Position numbers and translations under genes: made by a program. Positions 1-8,382 of a stretch of DNA of 43,138 nt are shown here, piece after piece. The DNA is taken from positions 1 through 43,138 of the forward strand of contig NZ_JAPZUB010000024.1 in assembly GCF_027533505.1 (NCBI RefSeq), given 5' to 3'. The notes beneath the pieces are model-generated. The model had not been told where the DNA came from. It did no database searches and saw nothing but the letters and a program-made list of their open reading frames with translations. Numbering within the stretch: the stretch's first letter is position 1; each line of letters begins with the position of its first letter. The stretch comes from Flavobacterium sp. GTDB taxonomy: Bacteria; Bacteroidota; Bacteroidia; Flavobacteriales; Flavobacteriaceae.

Positions 1-135
1 CAATCTAAAGCTCCGATTTAACCAAATTAAAGAACTAATTATTTTTTGGTTACAATTATTGTTCAACTTTTTCACTAAAAATAAAACCACTATTTTAATC
101 GAAATTTAAAATAGTGGCTTTTTAAGGAATGACTA
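1..135. repeat. Left copy of 135-bp inverted repeat
   Basis: Bases 1-135 are the exact reverse complement of 43002-43136; identity stops at base 136 (A here, T in the other copy) and runs off the window on the outer side. It holds about 89 bp of downstream spacer, a terminator hairpin, and the last 46 bases of the helicase coding region. Because both copies end at almost the same outer base, the repeat probably continues beyond the window and the ends are assembly break points. That last point is inference. Confidence 0.93.
76..117 (-). terminator. Intrinsic terminator overlapping the helicase stop codon
   Basis: A perfect 12-bp stem (CCACTATTTTAA at 87-98 with its complement at 106-117, loop of 7) is followed on the minus strand by TTTTATTTTTA. 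The helicase stop codon TAG (90-92) lies inside the stem. The plus-strand side also has a short T run (CTTTTT), so it may work in both directions. Confidence 0.75.
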
Positions 136-2669
136 ATTATATATCCACCAACATTTTGAGCCAATGGATTTGTTTCCCAATTTAATATTCTAAAAACGTC
201 TTTTCGAGAATATTTTTGATAAAGTATAAATCCATTTATAAAGTTTTTACGATTAAAATTCTTATCATAGACATATTTAGCATATTCAATGTTATCCAAT
301 AAAAAGTCTCTAAAATAAGGTTTGATTAAAGATTGACTAAATTCATCAGTTAGCTCAATTTTAGAGGTGTTTAAGATTACATTTTTTATTTTATGAATTA
401 AACTAACAGGTTGTAACTTTTTATCCTTATTTTCTGTAACAAAGTCAAAATTCAAATTTCGAATAGCAGACTCAATCGTTTCAATTGTTGGTTTGTAATC
501 ATAATTATTGCTAATTATTTTTTGAACTTCGGCAACTGATATAGAACCATTTTGTATTAACAAATCTAGGATTAAGACTTCTTCAATACGTTTAGCATTA
601 TTTATATCAGTTGCAAAACACTCAAGTAATTTTACCTCTTTTTCCGTTAAGTTATGATTAAAATCTTTCTCAATTAGTTTCACAAAATTGAAATACGATT
701 TGGCGTATTTTACATATAAAAAAGGATCTCTTGAACCGTGTTCTATAAAGTCCATCATCATTGGAAAGTGCCCGATTTTATTTTTTAAAAGAGTATAATC
801 GTTGTCTAATTGTCTTTTTTCGTGCATTTTAGCTTGATCAATTGCTTCGAATATTCTTTTTTTAGTGATCTCCTCAAAATTAATTGTTGACGCTCCTGGA
901 ATTAAATTACTTCCACCTGACATAAGTTTGCGAAGTGTATCTTTATTGTATGAGGAGTCACCATAAAGGGCAATTGGAATTAAATAAGAGTTTGAATAAT
1001 TGCCAATAAAATCAATAACGGTCAAATATTCTTTATCCTCAGCTTTTCGTAATCCCCGCCCTAATTGCTGAACAAAAACTATAGCAGATTGTGTAGGGCG
1101 TAACATAATTACTTGATTGATACTTGGAATATCTATACCTTCATTAAAAATATCTCTCGTAAAAATGTAATCAATTTTCTGGGATAAGTCACTTGTCTCT
1201 AATCGAGAAATAGCTTCATTTCTTATTTCTTCTGAATCATCTCCTGTTAAAGCAATGGACTTTAAACCACGATCATTGAATGCTTTTGCAAGTTCTTTAC
1301 ATTCATCAACTCGTGAACAAAAGACTAAACCACGAATAACACCAGAGTCGCATCCGTAAATTTTTGATTTTTCAATAATATGATCAACACGCTCATTTGA
1401 AGTTAAGAGTCTGAAATCAGCATTTTCCTTTAACAAATCTCCATTAACAGTTATATCTGTAACACCAAAGTAATGAAAGGGACTGAGCATGTCTTCATCC
1501 AAAGCTCTGTTAAGACGAATTTCATAAGCAATATTATAATCAAAAGATTTAAATATGTCAAAATTGTCACCTCTCTCAGGTGTAGCAGTCATGCCTAACA
1601 AAAAATTAGGATCAAAATGATTTAAAATTCTTTGGTATGTGTCAGCTCCAGCACGATGAGTTTCGTCAATTACTATATAATCAAAATGGTTAGAATCAAA
1701 ATTGTCTAAATACGATTGTTTTGAAATAGTCTGAACAGTGGCAAATAAAAAGTCGGCTTCTTCTTTGTTATTTCCTGTGAACATTCCCATCTTTTTTGTA
1801 CTTCCAAAGATTTTTTTAAAAGTCCGCATTGCAGCTTTCGCAATATTCTCCCTATGAACGATAAATAAAAATTTTCTAGGGTTCATTTCAAGAACATCAA
1901 AAGCCGAAAGAAAGGTTTTGCCTGTCCCAGTTGCAGATATTAAAATAGCTTTTTTTTTGCCTAAAGCACGAAGTCTTTTTAAGTTGCCAAGAGCCTCTTT
2001 TTGCATAGCGTTTGGAACAATTTTTATAGAATCAATATTTGCTTCTTCAAAATGTTTTTGTCGTTCTTTTCCACTGATGTAAATAGGTTCGTAATATTTA
2101 AGAAAGTTTAAATCTACAATTGTCGCGTCATTAAAATCTCTTGTGAACTCCTGAATTGTATCATGTATTATTTGACTTATAGGTGTTGCTGAAATTTTTA
2201 AATTCCATTCTTTATTGGTACAAAGAGCATTTGCAGTCAAATTACTACTACCTACAATTAAATTATAAATAGATCCCTTTTTAAATAAATAACCTTTGGA
2301 ATGGAAATTACCGTGTGTGACAATACGTAAATCAATGTTTTTAAATTGCATTAATTGCCGAAGAGCTTCAGGTTGGGTAAAGTTTAAGTATTGAGAAACA
2401 AGTATTTTCCCTTTAACATCTTTACGCTCAAGTTCTAATAAGACGTTTTTAATAGAGGCAACTCCACTTGTAGTAACAAATGCAACGGAAAACCAAAACT
2501 CATCGTTTTTCTTTAGTTCATTTAATTCCCGTAAAAGAGAAGAAAGAACTTTTCTCCCTTGAATTTTATCATTCAATAGTAATTGGGGATGGTATTCGTT
2601 TACAGAATGAACACCACGGTCAACAAATCCTGTTTTTAGGCTTTCAAATAATATTTGGTGTAAATCCAT
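90..2669 (-). CDS. PLD-like nuclease/SF2 helicase fusion (DUF3427 type), putative defence protein
   Basis: 859-residue protein. Residues about 25-190 form a phospholipase-D-like domain with H123-S-K125 and GSSN at 140-143; the usual Asp after HxK is replaced, so only a single degenerate HKD motif is visible. An SF2 helicase core follows: Walker A SATGTGKT (245-252), motif II DETH (335-338), TAT (361-363), then a C-terminal RecA lobe with GIDIPSINQ and QQLGRGLRK. The rest matches the DUF3427 type of C-terminal region. Such proteins are annotated as DEAD/DEAH helicases or restriction-like helicases and are common in defence islands. The start overlaps the NUDIX stop by one base (TAATG), so the two genes are one operon. 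DNA cleavage activity is inference; helicase assignment is firm. Confidence 0.9.
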   Translation of the reverse strand: MDLHQILFESLKTGFVDRGVHSVNEYHPQLLLNDKIQGRKVLSSLLRELNELKKNDEFWFSVAFVTTSGVASIKNVLLELERKDVKGKILVSQYLNFTQPEALRQLMQFKNIDLRIVTHGNFHSKGYLFKKGSIYNLIVGSSNLTANALCTNKEWNLKISATPISQIIHDTIQEFTRDFNDATIVDLNFLKYYEPIYISGKERQKHFEEANIDSIKIVPNAMQKEALGNLKRLRALGKKKAILISATGTGKTFLSAFDVLEMNPRKFLFIVHRENIAKAAMRTFKKIFGSTKKMGMFTGNNKEEADFLFATVQTISKQSYLDNFDSNHFDYIVIDETHRAGADTYQRILNHFDPNFLLGMTATPERGDNFDIFKSFDYNIAYEIRLNRALDEDMLSPFHYFGVTDITVNGDLLKENADFRLLTSNERVDHIIEKSKIYGCDSGVIRGLVFCSRVDECKELAKAFNDRGLKSIALTGDDSEEIRNEAISRLETSDLSQKIDYIFTRDIFNEGIDIPSINQVIMLRPTQSAIVFVQQLGRGLRKAEDKEYLTVIDFIGNYSNSYLIPIALYGDSSYNKDTLRKLMSGGSNLIPGASTINFEEITKKRIFEAIDQAKMHEKRQLDNDYTLLKNKIGHFPMMMDFIEHGSRDPFLYVKYAKSYFNFVKLIEKDFNHNLTEKEVKLLECFATDINNAKRIEEVLILDLLIQNGSISVAEVQKIISNNYDYKPTIETIESAIRNLNFDFVTENKDKKLQPVSLIHKIKNVILNTSKIELTDEFSQSLIKPYFRDFLLDNIEYAKYVYDKNFNRKNFINGFILYQKYSRKDVFRILNWETNPLAQNVGGYIISHSLKSHYFKFRLK

Positions 2670-3064
2670 TAACGGCTTGAACTTAATTTTTCAACAATAG
2701 GAATATCTGCGGCAGCCCAATCTAATTGAAAGAGCTCGTCTTTACTTAACCATTTAAAATCTACATGTTCATTCAAGATTAATTCAGTTGAATTACAATT
2801 GCAGATATAACTATGCATAATTATCCTAAAATCAGGGTAACTATGATCAACAGTCAAAAAGTGTTCTTTAATTTCTATAGTTAAGTTTAATTCTTCAGAA
2901 ATTTCACGAATTAAAGCCAATTCAGAGGTTTCATTTTCTTCAACTTTTCCTCCTGGAAATTCATATTTATACGCTATATAATCAAACTTACTATCATTTC
3001 TTTGAAGGCAAAGAATTTTATTTTCATGGATGATGACTGCGGCTACAACTTCAACTGTTTTCAT
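2669..3064 (-). CDS. NUDIX hydrolase (MutT-like), partner of the helicase
   Basis: 131 residues. The Nudix box spans about residues 38-61 (GGKVEENE...REISEELNL), fitting G-x5-E-x7-REUxEE; the usual Gly near the end is Asn. The preceding YEFPGGK is typical of MutT/CTP-diphosphatase-like members that hydrolyse nucleoside triphosphates. It is the first gene of a two-gene operon and its TAA stop shares a base with the helicase ATG. A good Bacteroidota promoter lies just upstream (3082-3111). It could be a housekeeping sanitiser of oxidised nucleotides, but tight coupling to a PLD-helicase suggests a role in the same defence function. The substrate cannot be told from sequence. Confidence 0.88.
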   Translation of the reverse strand: MKTVEVVAAVIIHENKILCLQRNDSKFDYIAYKYEFPGGKVEENETSELALIREISEELNLTIEIKEHFLTVDHSYPDFRIIMHSYICNCNSTELILNEHVDFKWLSKDELFQLDWAAADIPIVEKLSSSR

Positions 3065-3081
3065 GACAAATGATAATTATT

Positions 3082-3111
3082 CAAAAGTAAGCAAAACCCG
3101 TTTACAAACAA
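3082..3111 (-). promoter_or_regulatory. Bacteroidota-type promoter of the NUDIX-helicase operon
   Basis: On the minus strand, TTG (3111-3109), 19 bases, then TACTTTTG (3089-3082) matches the phylum consensus TTG-N17-23-TAnnTTTG. The -7 box ends 18 bases before the NUDIX ATG at 3064, leaving a very short leader. Confidence 0.6.
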
Positions 3112-3140
3112 TTAGGTAAATTTTTAAAATAGTATTTTGA

Positions 3141-3380
3141 TTAGCTTAACGGATTCAATAAATAGTTTTTCACCGCCACCCTCCAAACCTCTCTTTCCAA
3201 AAGATACAATTCTTTGGCGACGTCCCACCCTTGAATAAACTCTTCGTCATTTGGGGAGATGGCTTCACCGTCGAGAGCGCGGGTGAGGATGTCTATTAAG
3301 GTTATGGTGCTGCTGGAGTAGTAATGGGGATAATACTTTTCTACTATATCCCAGTGTGCGGCGCTGAGGCGTGTTGTCAT
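3141..3380 (-). CDS. Small hypothetical protein
   Basis: 79 residues, acidic, rich in aromatic residues (HWDIVEKYYPHYYSSS), no signal peptide, membrane segment or motif I recognise. It starts at an ATG 19 bases after the T-run of the hairpin at 3399-3437, which would end any transcript coming from upstream, so its own promoter must be within that short gap and I cannot identify one. It could be real or a chance reading frame; family unknown. Confidence 0.45.
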   Translation of the reverse strand: MTTRLSAAHWDIVEKYYPHYYSSSTITLIDILTRALDGEAISPNDEEFIQGWDVAKELYLLEREVWRVAVKNYLLNPLS

Positions 3381-3398
3381 TTGTCAAATACTTTTTAT

Positions 3399-3437
3399 AA
3401 AAATATAAAAAATTCCCTCCGAAGGCAAACGGAGGGA
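3399..3437 (-). terminator. Orphan intrinsic terminator
   Basis: Perfect 8-bp GC-rich stem TCCCTCCG (3414-3421)/CGGAGGGA (3430-3437), followed on the minus strand by ATTTTTTATATTTTT. No recognisable protein gene ends here on this strand, which is why a small transcript is suspected at 3438-3536. Confidence 0.7.
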
Positions 3438-3536
3438 GTAGGTGTTGTGGGAGGACCCCAAGCGGCGTGTACATGAATAGTGTAAAGGTCGAAGACGTGT
3501 GTTAGCAGGGCGTTGTGCCAGCGTTATTGAATTGTC
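3399..3536 (-). ncRNA. Possible small RNA between two terminators
   Basis: About 100 bases lie between the terminator of the choice-of-anchor gene (3537-3570) and the orphan terminator at 3399-3437. The stretch is more GC-rich than nearby spacers and has no convincing reading frame of its own. A separately transcribed small RNA ending at the strong hairpin is a reasonable explanation. I do not recognise the family: it does not show the SRP RNA domain IV motif or a tmRNA tail. No clear promoter was found. Confidence 0.3.
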
Positions 3537-3570
3537 AAAAAAAATCCCCGAAACCGAAGCTCCGGGGATT
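3537..3570 (-). terminator. Terminator of the choice-of-anchor gene
   Basis: Stem AATCCCCG (3543-3550)/CGGGGATT (3563-3570), then eight T on the minus strand (3544-3537). It lies 20 bases after the stop of the gene at 3591. Confidence 0.8.
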
Positions 3571-3590
3571 ACACAACAACGAAAAAAAGA

Positions 3591-6500
3591 CTACTTCACT
3601 ATAAATTTTTGGGATTGTCCCGACTCTGTTTGTATAATATAAACCCCCGGTGCCAAGTCCTGTGTAGGTATCGTGAGCGCTTGGGGATAATACCCTACTT
3701 TTTGCCCCATTAAGGTATACACGGTACAGTCGGCAGCACGGTTACAGTACAATAACCCGTCTTGGGCTACTGGGTTGGGGAATACCGCAAAAGGCATTAC
3801 CGTCGTGTCCCACTCTGGGCGCCCAAGGCCGTTGGTGTCGATTTCAAAAACCGTAAGCGTTCCACTAATTTCATTGGCTACCAAAATATAAGGCTTGCCC
3901 GTTGTAGTGTTTTCAGGCTGAATATACGTAATGCCCTCTGGACCGTGATCTCCTGCATAAGCCGAAGTGCTGCGGCTGTTTTTGTAATCGGTCAACACGG
4001 GTTGCGCGGGATCGGTAATGTTGTACACCATCACCCCTCCGATACGCTCCAACGATACAAACGCAAAGGTTTCTGCCCCTAAGGTCGCTATTGTTACGCC
4101 TTCGGGTTCAGGGCCTTTCGCACGACTGCGTCCTTTTGGGGTATTGTTTTCGTGATCGGCATTAAAAAGCGTAGGGAGATTGGCCGCTGTAAATCGTTCA
4201 AATTGATCGCCACTGTCATACACCAACGTTTGTGTATCGGCATTGAAAATAGAGAATGAACGCGACCCAACACAGTACAATTGCTCCAATTCGGCATCGG
4301 CATCGGTGTTGCCGTTCAAATTGGTAATTCGGAAACGACCTAAATTACTGTTTTGTTTTAACACAGTAGCATTCGGAAACGCTGTAGCATCCAAAGCGGC
4401 GGCACCCACCGTTGTTCGTTCATTCAAGGCATTGTATTCGCGCTCATCACCTTCGTTGGCCGTAACCAAATAGGATACGCCGTTTACCGAATAATGGGCC
4501 ATGGCATCGGGAATGTAATACGCTTGCAAAGGCCAGTTGGCAATCAAAATTTGCCCATTGTTGTCTGATACGTCAAATCCATTCCCTGGTAATGCAATGT
4601 TTTTTGTTCCCAAAGGCCATAACGAAGTGATGCTTGGTGTCGTTAGATTGATTTCGGCAATGGCATTGTTTTCTTGTAGGGTTACCCAAGCCTTTGTTCC
4701 GTCGGGATGAACTGCTAAATATTCGGGCTCTAAATCTTGTGCTAAGGTGCTTGTCGCTTTTCCTTTGCGAACGCCAGCACTAAGTAAAGCCGCCTCTTGC
4801 GCGTTGAAAGCGGTAAAATCTAAGGTAGTAACTTGCGCCTGCGTGGCCTGTGCAATACCTCCGCTAATATCGATGATGCTCACACTTCCCAAGGGATCGA
4901 TAGTATAATCGCTATCGGGTTGTCCTTCATTGGCAGTGAGAATTTTTGTACCATCGGGCGTAAATGTAATCATATCGGGTAAAGCCCCTACCGTAAATTG
5001 ATTTTGAAAAACCCCTTGCGTGTCAAATACAACCACCGATCCATTTAGTGCTTCATTAGCGTTGGGACAGGCTACGGCTACCAATCCGTTTTTGACGGCA
5101 ACGCTCGTTACCCCACCATATGTATTCAAGTCCAAAGTTTGTATTACCGCCAATTGCGTAGGATTGCTAAAGTCAATAATGTCCAACTCGCCACTAACGG
5201 CACTGGTGGTAAACAAACGTTGCGTTGTAGGATCGTGAACTACAATTTCGCAGGTACGGTTGTTGGCCGAGCCTGAAGGGTCAAAACTGCCGATATAGTT
5301 GAGTTCTATTTCTTGCGAAAGACTTGGTGTAGGCGTATCATTGTCAATGATGTAAAGCGTTACCCATGCATTGGCCCCCAAAGTTACCCCCTGCGGATTT
5401 TCTAAACGAATTACCACATACTCGGCTTGCTGTTCAGCTAATGTATCGTCAATGATGGGAACCGTAATCGCAATCGTAGTAGGTGAAGTAGCGGAAAGCG
5501 TTATGGTTTGCGTTGCTGAAGTAAAGTCATTGGCATCGGCTGTGCTAAAGGGGACTGTTTTCACGACCCAATCCACTGCCGCTGCTGCCGGGTTGGTCAC
5601 CGTTAAATTAAGGGTAACACTTCCCGCATTTTCATTGACCGTTACCAAAGAATTGGCAAAACTAATTGTAGGCTGTCCTGTGGTAAAAGTGATGCTTTGC
5701 AACGAAGCGAGGGCATTATTGGCTCCATCTTCAATAGTATTGGGCAGTAGTGCCAAGTAGTACGTTTGATTGACGGTTAAAGGCAAAAGTGGACTTACCG
5801 TAATTACAGTACCGTTGATGGTAGCGTCAAATGGAACGGCTGTCCCTGTGGCTGAAGTAAGACGTAATTCGATAAGCGCATCTACCGAGGTATTGTCTAG
5901 GGGATTATCATTAAGCAAACGAATGGGTTCGTTGAAGGTTAGGGTAGGTTGCGAAGTAAGCGCTACGTTTGTGGCATTGTTTTGCGGTGCAAAAGTAACC
6001 GTTGGCGGAAGGATGTCGGCACCTGAAAAGGGCGTTCCTTGTAGGGTGACATTATCAAAACGATTGTTTCCAACGGTGCCGCCACTGCCTTGTGCAAATT
6101 CAACTTTCAGTTTGAAATTTGGATTATTGGCAACTCCGGGAACCGATGAAAAATCAAGTGTGGCTAGAGCGGGGTCTCCATTGTTTGGGATGATGTTACT
6201 AAAAAAAGTATAGGTATTCCCATCGGTGGAGTAGGACCAGATTTGTGTTCCCGCTCCCGATCCAGATCGCCGTGTCGCCATTCGTATTACAATTGCTTCG
6301 TACCCTGTAGTAGGCAGGCTAAACACCAAAGCGCCACCGATGGGGTCATTGAAGCGCAAATGTGTTCCTGAGGGATCGCCATTTTGTGCGTTTAGATTTT
6401 GTACGTTGAAATTTTGTCCCGTTCCTCCTGGGACATCTATCGTACTGATTCCTCCAGGAAGGGCAATCAAGGTTGCTCCTCCCAAAGTTTGTGTTGGCGT

Positions 6501-6629
6501 TGTTAAAGCAGCCAATGAACTATTGTCGTTAAAGTTCCAATAGTGTACCAGTGTTTGTCCCCAAGCCTTGGGAGTGACATGCAAGAAGATGCCTAATACT
6601 AGTAAGGGTAGAAAGTCGTTTTTTCTCAT
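3591..6629 (-). CDS. Secreted choice-of-anchor I family protein with T9SS sorting domain
   Basis: 1012 residues from the ATG at 6629; a longer frame begins only at a TTG (6653), and the ATG gives a clean signal peptide (MRKNDFLPLLVLGIFL...GQ). Order of domains: a lamin-tail-like/choice-of-anchor beta domain to about residue 200, a Big_5 Ig-like domain (PPTVTFAPQNNATNVAL), a Calx-beta domain (VNENAGSVTLNLTV), then a long beta-propeller-like choice-of-anchor I region with repeats such as LAVHPDGTKAWVTLQENNA, and a C-terminal type IX sorting domain (FPNPVAQDG...LAPGVYIIQ...KFIVK). Expected outcome is export across the outer membrane by T9SS and attachment or release at the cell surface. A phosphatase-like or adhesive role has been suggested for relatives, but the function here is unknown. 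Confidence 0.85.
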   Translation of the reverse strand: MRKNDFLPLLVLGIFLHVTPKAWGQTLVHYWNFNDNSSLAALTTPTQTLGGATLIALPGGISTIDVPGGTGQNFNVQNLNAQNGDPSGTHLRFNDPIGGALVFSLPTTGYEAIVIRMATRRSGSGAGTQIWSYSTDGNTYTFFSNIIPNNGDPALATLDFSSVPGVANNPNFKLKVEFAQGSGGTVGNNRFDNVTLQGTPFSGADILPPTVTFAPQNNATNVALTSQPTLTFNEPIRLLNDNPLDNTSVDALIELRLTSATGTAVPFDATINGTVITVSPLLPLTVNQTYYLALLPNTIEDGANNALASLQSITFTTGQPTISFANSLVTVNENAGSVTLNLTVTNPAAAAVDWVVKTVPFSTADANDFTSATQTITLSATSPTTIAITVPIIDDTLAEQQAEYVVIRLENPQGVTLGANAWVTLYIIDNDTPTPSLSQEIELNYIGSFDPSGSANNRTCEIVVHDPTTQRLFTTSAVSGELDIIDFSNPTQLAVIQTLDLNTYGGVTSVAVKNGLVAVACPNANEALNGSVVVFDTQGVFQNQFTVGALPDMITFTPDGTKILTANEGQPDSDYTIDPLGSVSIIDISGGIAQATQAQVTTLDFTAFNAQEAALLSAGVRKGKATSTLAQDLEPEYLAVHPDGTKAWVTLQENNAIAEINLTTPSITSLWPLGTKNIALPGNGFDVSDNNGQILIANWPLQAYYIPDAMAHYSVNGVSYLVTANEGDEREYNALNERTTVGAAALDATAFPNATVLKQNSNLGRFRITNLNGNTDADAELEQLYCVGSRSFSIFNADTQTLVYDSGDQFERFTAANLPTLFNADHENNTPKGRSRAKGPEPEGVTIATLGAETFAFVSLERIGGVMVYNITDPAQPVLTDYKNSRSTSAYAGDHGPEGITYIQPENTTTGKPYILVANEISGTLTVFEIDTNGLGRPEWDTTVMPFAVFPNPVAQDGLLYCNRAADCTVYTLMGQKVGYYPQALTIPTQDLAPGVYIIQTESGQSQKFIVK

Positions 6630-6801
6630 GAGGTTTCGTGTTAGATGCCACAAAAGTCATGCGTTTGTTTTAGGTGAAAATGAAGCGAATGCTATAACTA
6701 GATTATGAATTCTATCTATTCTGTTAACTAGTGTTAAGAAATACTTTAAAAATGGGATTGCAGAACATTTTTTTGCAACAGTTTCTTTACGATAGCTTTA
6801 C

Positions 6802-6838
6802 AAAAAAAATCCCCCACATCACTGCAGGGGAATTTTTT
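6802..6838 (-). terminator. Terminator hairpin, copy 1 of a direct repeat
   Basis: A CCCC/GGGG stem around a GCAGTGATGT-type loop, with A and T runs on both sides. The core 6810-6831 is identical to 8344-8365 and the flanking bases are nearly so. It has no minus-strand gene just upstream, so it looks like an extra copy of the M13 peptidase terminator at 8337-8371. Confidence 0.65.
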
Positions 6839-6911
6839 GAGTTTTCAGTCTCAGTTTCAGTCTTTCACGACTTGGGTTTTAGGGTAGTTAATTGAAAAAG
6901 TAGTTGAATGA

Positions 6912-6942
6912 TTTTTTTGTACGGATAAAATACGTACATTTG
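6912..6942 (+). promoter_or_regulatory. Candidate promoter of the DUF1778/GNAT toxin-antitoxin operon
   Basis: TACATTTG at 6935-6942 matches the -7 box TAnnTTTG exactly. A T-rich TTTTTTTG (6912-6919) lies upstream as a loose -33 element with nonideal spacing. It is about 310 bases before the antitoxin ATG, leaving a long leader. Confidence 0.35.
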
Positions 6943-7253
6943 TAAAAGCTAATTCAAGCTAACGTTTTTTATTAGAATTGTTTTTAGTACATTATTTGTA
7001 TTAGTAAGAAATTAAAAAAAACACGTATTTATTGAAGTAATCAAACTATTAAAACGATGTTTAATTTAGAAAAAGTTTACATTTTTGATAATGATAAAAA
7101 TGAAGAAATATTTTATTGGAGATTATAGGAAGATCGTAACGATCGAAGAAAAATTAGGGTCAAAAAAAGACAAGTTTATAGTCAGATTGACATTTATTAT
7201 TATTTAAAGTTTTTAAGTGTTCGGAAAGAACCTATTTATTAAGGAGATTTATT

Positions 7254-7559
7254 ATGGCAACATTAGTTAATGACAGAATCGATGTTCGAATTAGCAAAGA
7301 ACAAAAGGAGCTTGTAAAGTATGCGTCTGAGTTGCGAGGTTTTAAGAGTTTGTCCGAATTTGTTGTCTTTTGTATTAATAAAGAGTCAAGTGATATTATT
7401 AGAAATAATAATATTATTTTAAAAACAATTGAGGATAAGAAGCTGTTTTTAGATGCGATACTTAATCCGCCAAAACCAAATGCTAAGCTTAAGAAAGCTC
7501 AAATGAATTATCATAATTTTTATTTGAGTGATGAAAATGACAATACAACTGTTAAGTAA
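7254..7559 (+). CDS. DUF1778 (TacA-like) antitoxin
   Basis: 101 residues. The N-terminal part (RIDVRISKEQKELVKYASELRGFKSLSEFVV) is a ribbon-helix-helix domain of the DUF1778 family, which binds the operon promoter and, through its C-terminal tail, neutralises a GNAT toxin. An unusually good Shine-Dalgarno AAGGAG (7241-7246) is 7 bases before the ATG; most genes in this window have none, which fits a horizontally acquired module or strong antitoxin translation. The 3' end overlaps the toxin gene. Family assignment is confident; autoregulation is inferred from the family. Confidence 0.88.
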   Translation: MATLVNDRIDVRISKEQKELVKYASELRGFKSLSEFVVFCINKESSDIIRNNNIILKTIEDKKLFLDAILNPPKPNAKLKKAQMNYHNFYLSDENDNTTVK

Positions 7560-8046
7560 AAGCCATCAAAAGAGTGGTTTTGATTGTGGGAAACCACTAT
7601 TAGATAATTATATTAGAACGCAAGCAAGTCAAGATGTAAAAAGAGATTTGTCAGCTTGTTATGTATTAACAGAAGATGAAAATAATGAAGTTTTGGGGTA
7701 TTATACCTTATCTAGTAATTCAATTGAAAGGACTTCATTTCCTGCTAAAATGACAGCAAGACTTCCGCCTTCTTATGGTGATTTACCAACTATATTATTA
7801 GGTAGATTAGCATTAGATAAAAAAATACATGGAAAAAGACTAGGTGAGTATTTACTTATTCATGCATTGAATAGATGTGTAGAAGTTTCACAAACTATTG
7901 GAGCCTTGGCTGTTGTTGTTGATCCAATTGATGAAGAAGCTGAAGAGTTTTATTCGAGTTATGGTTTTATCTTATTACCAGGGTCAAAAAAGATGTTCAT
8001 GGCTATTAAAACTATTGAGGAGTCAATTCCTGTTATAGGACAATAA
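7531..8046 (+). CDS. GNAT acetyltransferase toxin (TacT-like)
   Basis: 171 residues from ATG 7531 (a GTG at 7528 and a second ATG at 7537 are alternatives). GNAT fold with LGRLALDKKIHGKRLGEYLL as the acetyl-CoA-binding motif A and EFYSSYGFILLPG as motif B. Family toxins acetylate the amino group of charged tRNAs and stop translation. The start lies inside the antitoxin gene (overlap of about 29 bases), giving translational coupling. A terminator follows directly. Confidence 0.88.
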   Translation: MKMTIQLLSKSHQKSGFDCGKPLLDNYIRTQASQDVKRDLSACYVLTEDENNEVLGYYTLSSNSIERTSFPAKMTARLPPSYGDLPTILLGRLALDKKIHGKRLGEYLLIHALNRCVEVSQTIGALAVVVDPIDEEAEEFYSSYGFILLPGSKKMFMAIKTIEESIPVIGQ

Positions 8047-8048
8047 TG

Positions 8049-8080
8049 ATAAGGAGTCTTTTTTAACACTCCTTATTTTT
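8049..8080 (+). terminator. Terminator of the toxin-antitoxin operon
   Basis: Stem ATAAGGAGT (8049-8057)/ACTCCTTAT (8068-8076) followed by seven T. It starts two bases after the toxin stop. Confidence 0.8.
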
Positions 8081-8336
8081 TTATTAAAACCCCACTCTCA
8101 AAAAATCCTTTTTTAATCTTTGAAATATTATTTGGTTTAAATACCAAAATTGTCGGTATTTAATATGTCAACTGTTGGAAGATAAGCAGCTGCCCAAATT
8201 AATTGGTTAAGGTTATTAATGAAGTATCCATTTATGTAATCGTATTATATAATTAATAATTCGGATAAAAACGCTTTACAAAATCCCAGTCTATAATGTA
8301 AACTAACATGGTGAACATTTTTTTCGTTTCAGTCAT

Positions 8337-8371
8337 AAAAAAATCCCCCACATCACTGCAGGGGATTTTTT
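8337..8371 (-). terminator. Terminator hairpin, copy 2; probable M13 peptidase terminator
   Basis: Same hairpin as 6802-6838, with seven T on the minus strand after the GGGG side. It is about 240 bases downstream of the M13 stop, beyond the tandem repeats. Confidence 0.65.
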
Positions 8372-8382
8372 AAGTTTCAGGT

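Larger units (their letters stand above)
6630..7253. other. Intergenic stretch: terminator copy and probable TA promoter, otherwise empty
   Basis: This 620-base spacer separates a minus-strand gene from a plus-strand toxin-antitoxin pair. It contains a terminator repeat (6802-6838), a short CAGTTTCAGTC-type repeat just after it, a promoter-like element (6912-6942), and a tiny frame of 23 codons at 7057-7128 that may be chance or a leader peptide. Nothing else was recognised. Confidence 0.6.

Noticed and set aside
3265..3474. Protein of 69 residues starting MYTPLG
   Set aside because: It runs through the orphan terminator hairpin and overlaps the 79-residue frame in another phase; composition is not protein-like.
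5371..6213. Plus-strand reading frames opposite the choice-of-anchor gene
   Set aside because: Antisense shadows of a long, well-supported minus-strand gene, without start context or motifs.
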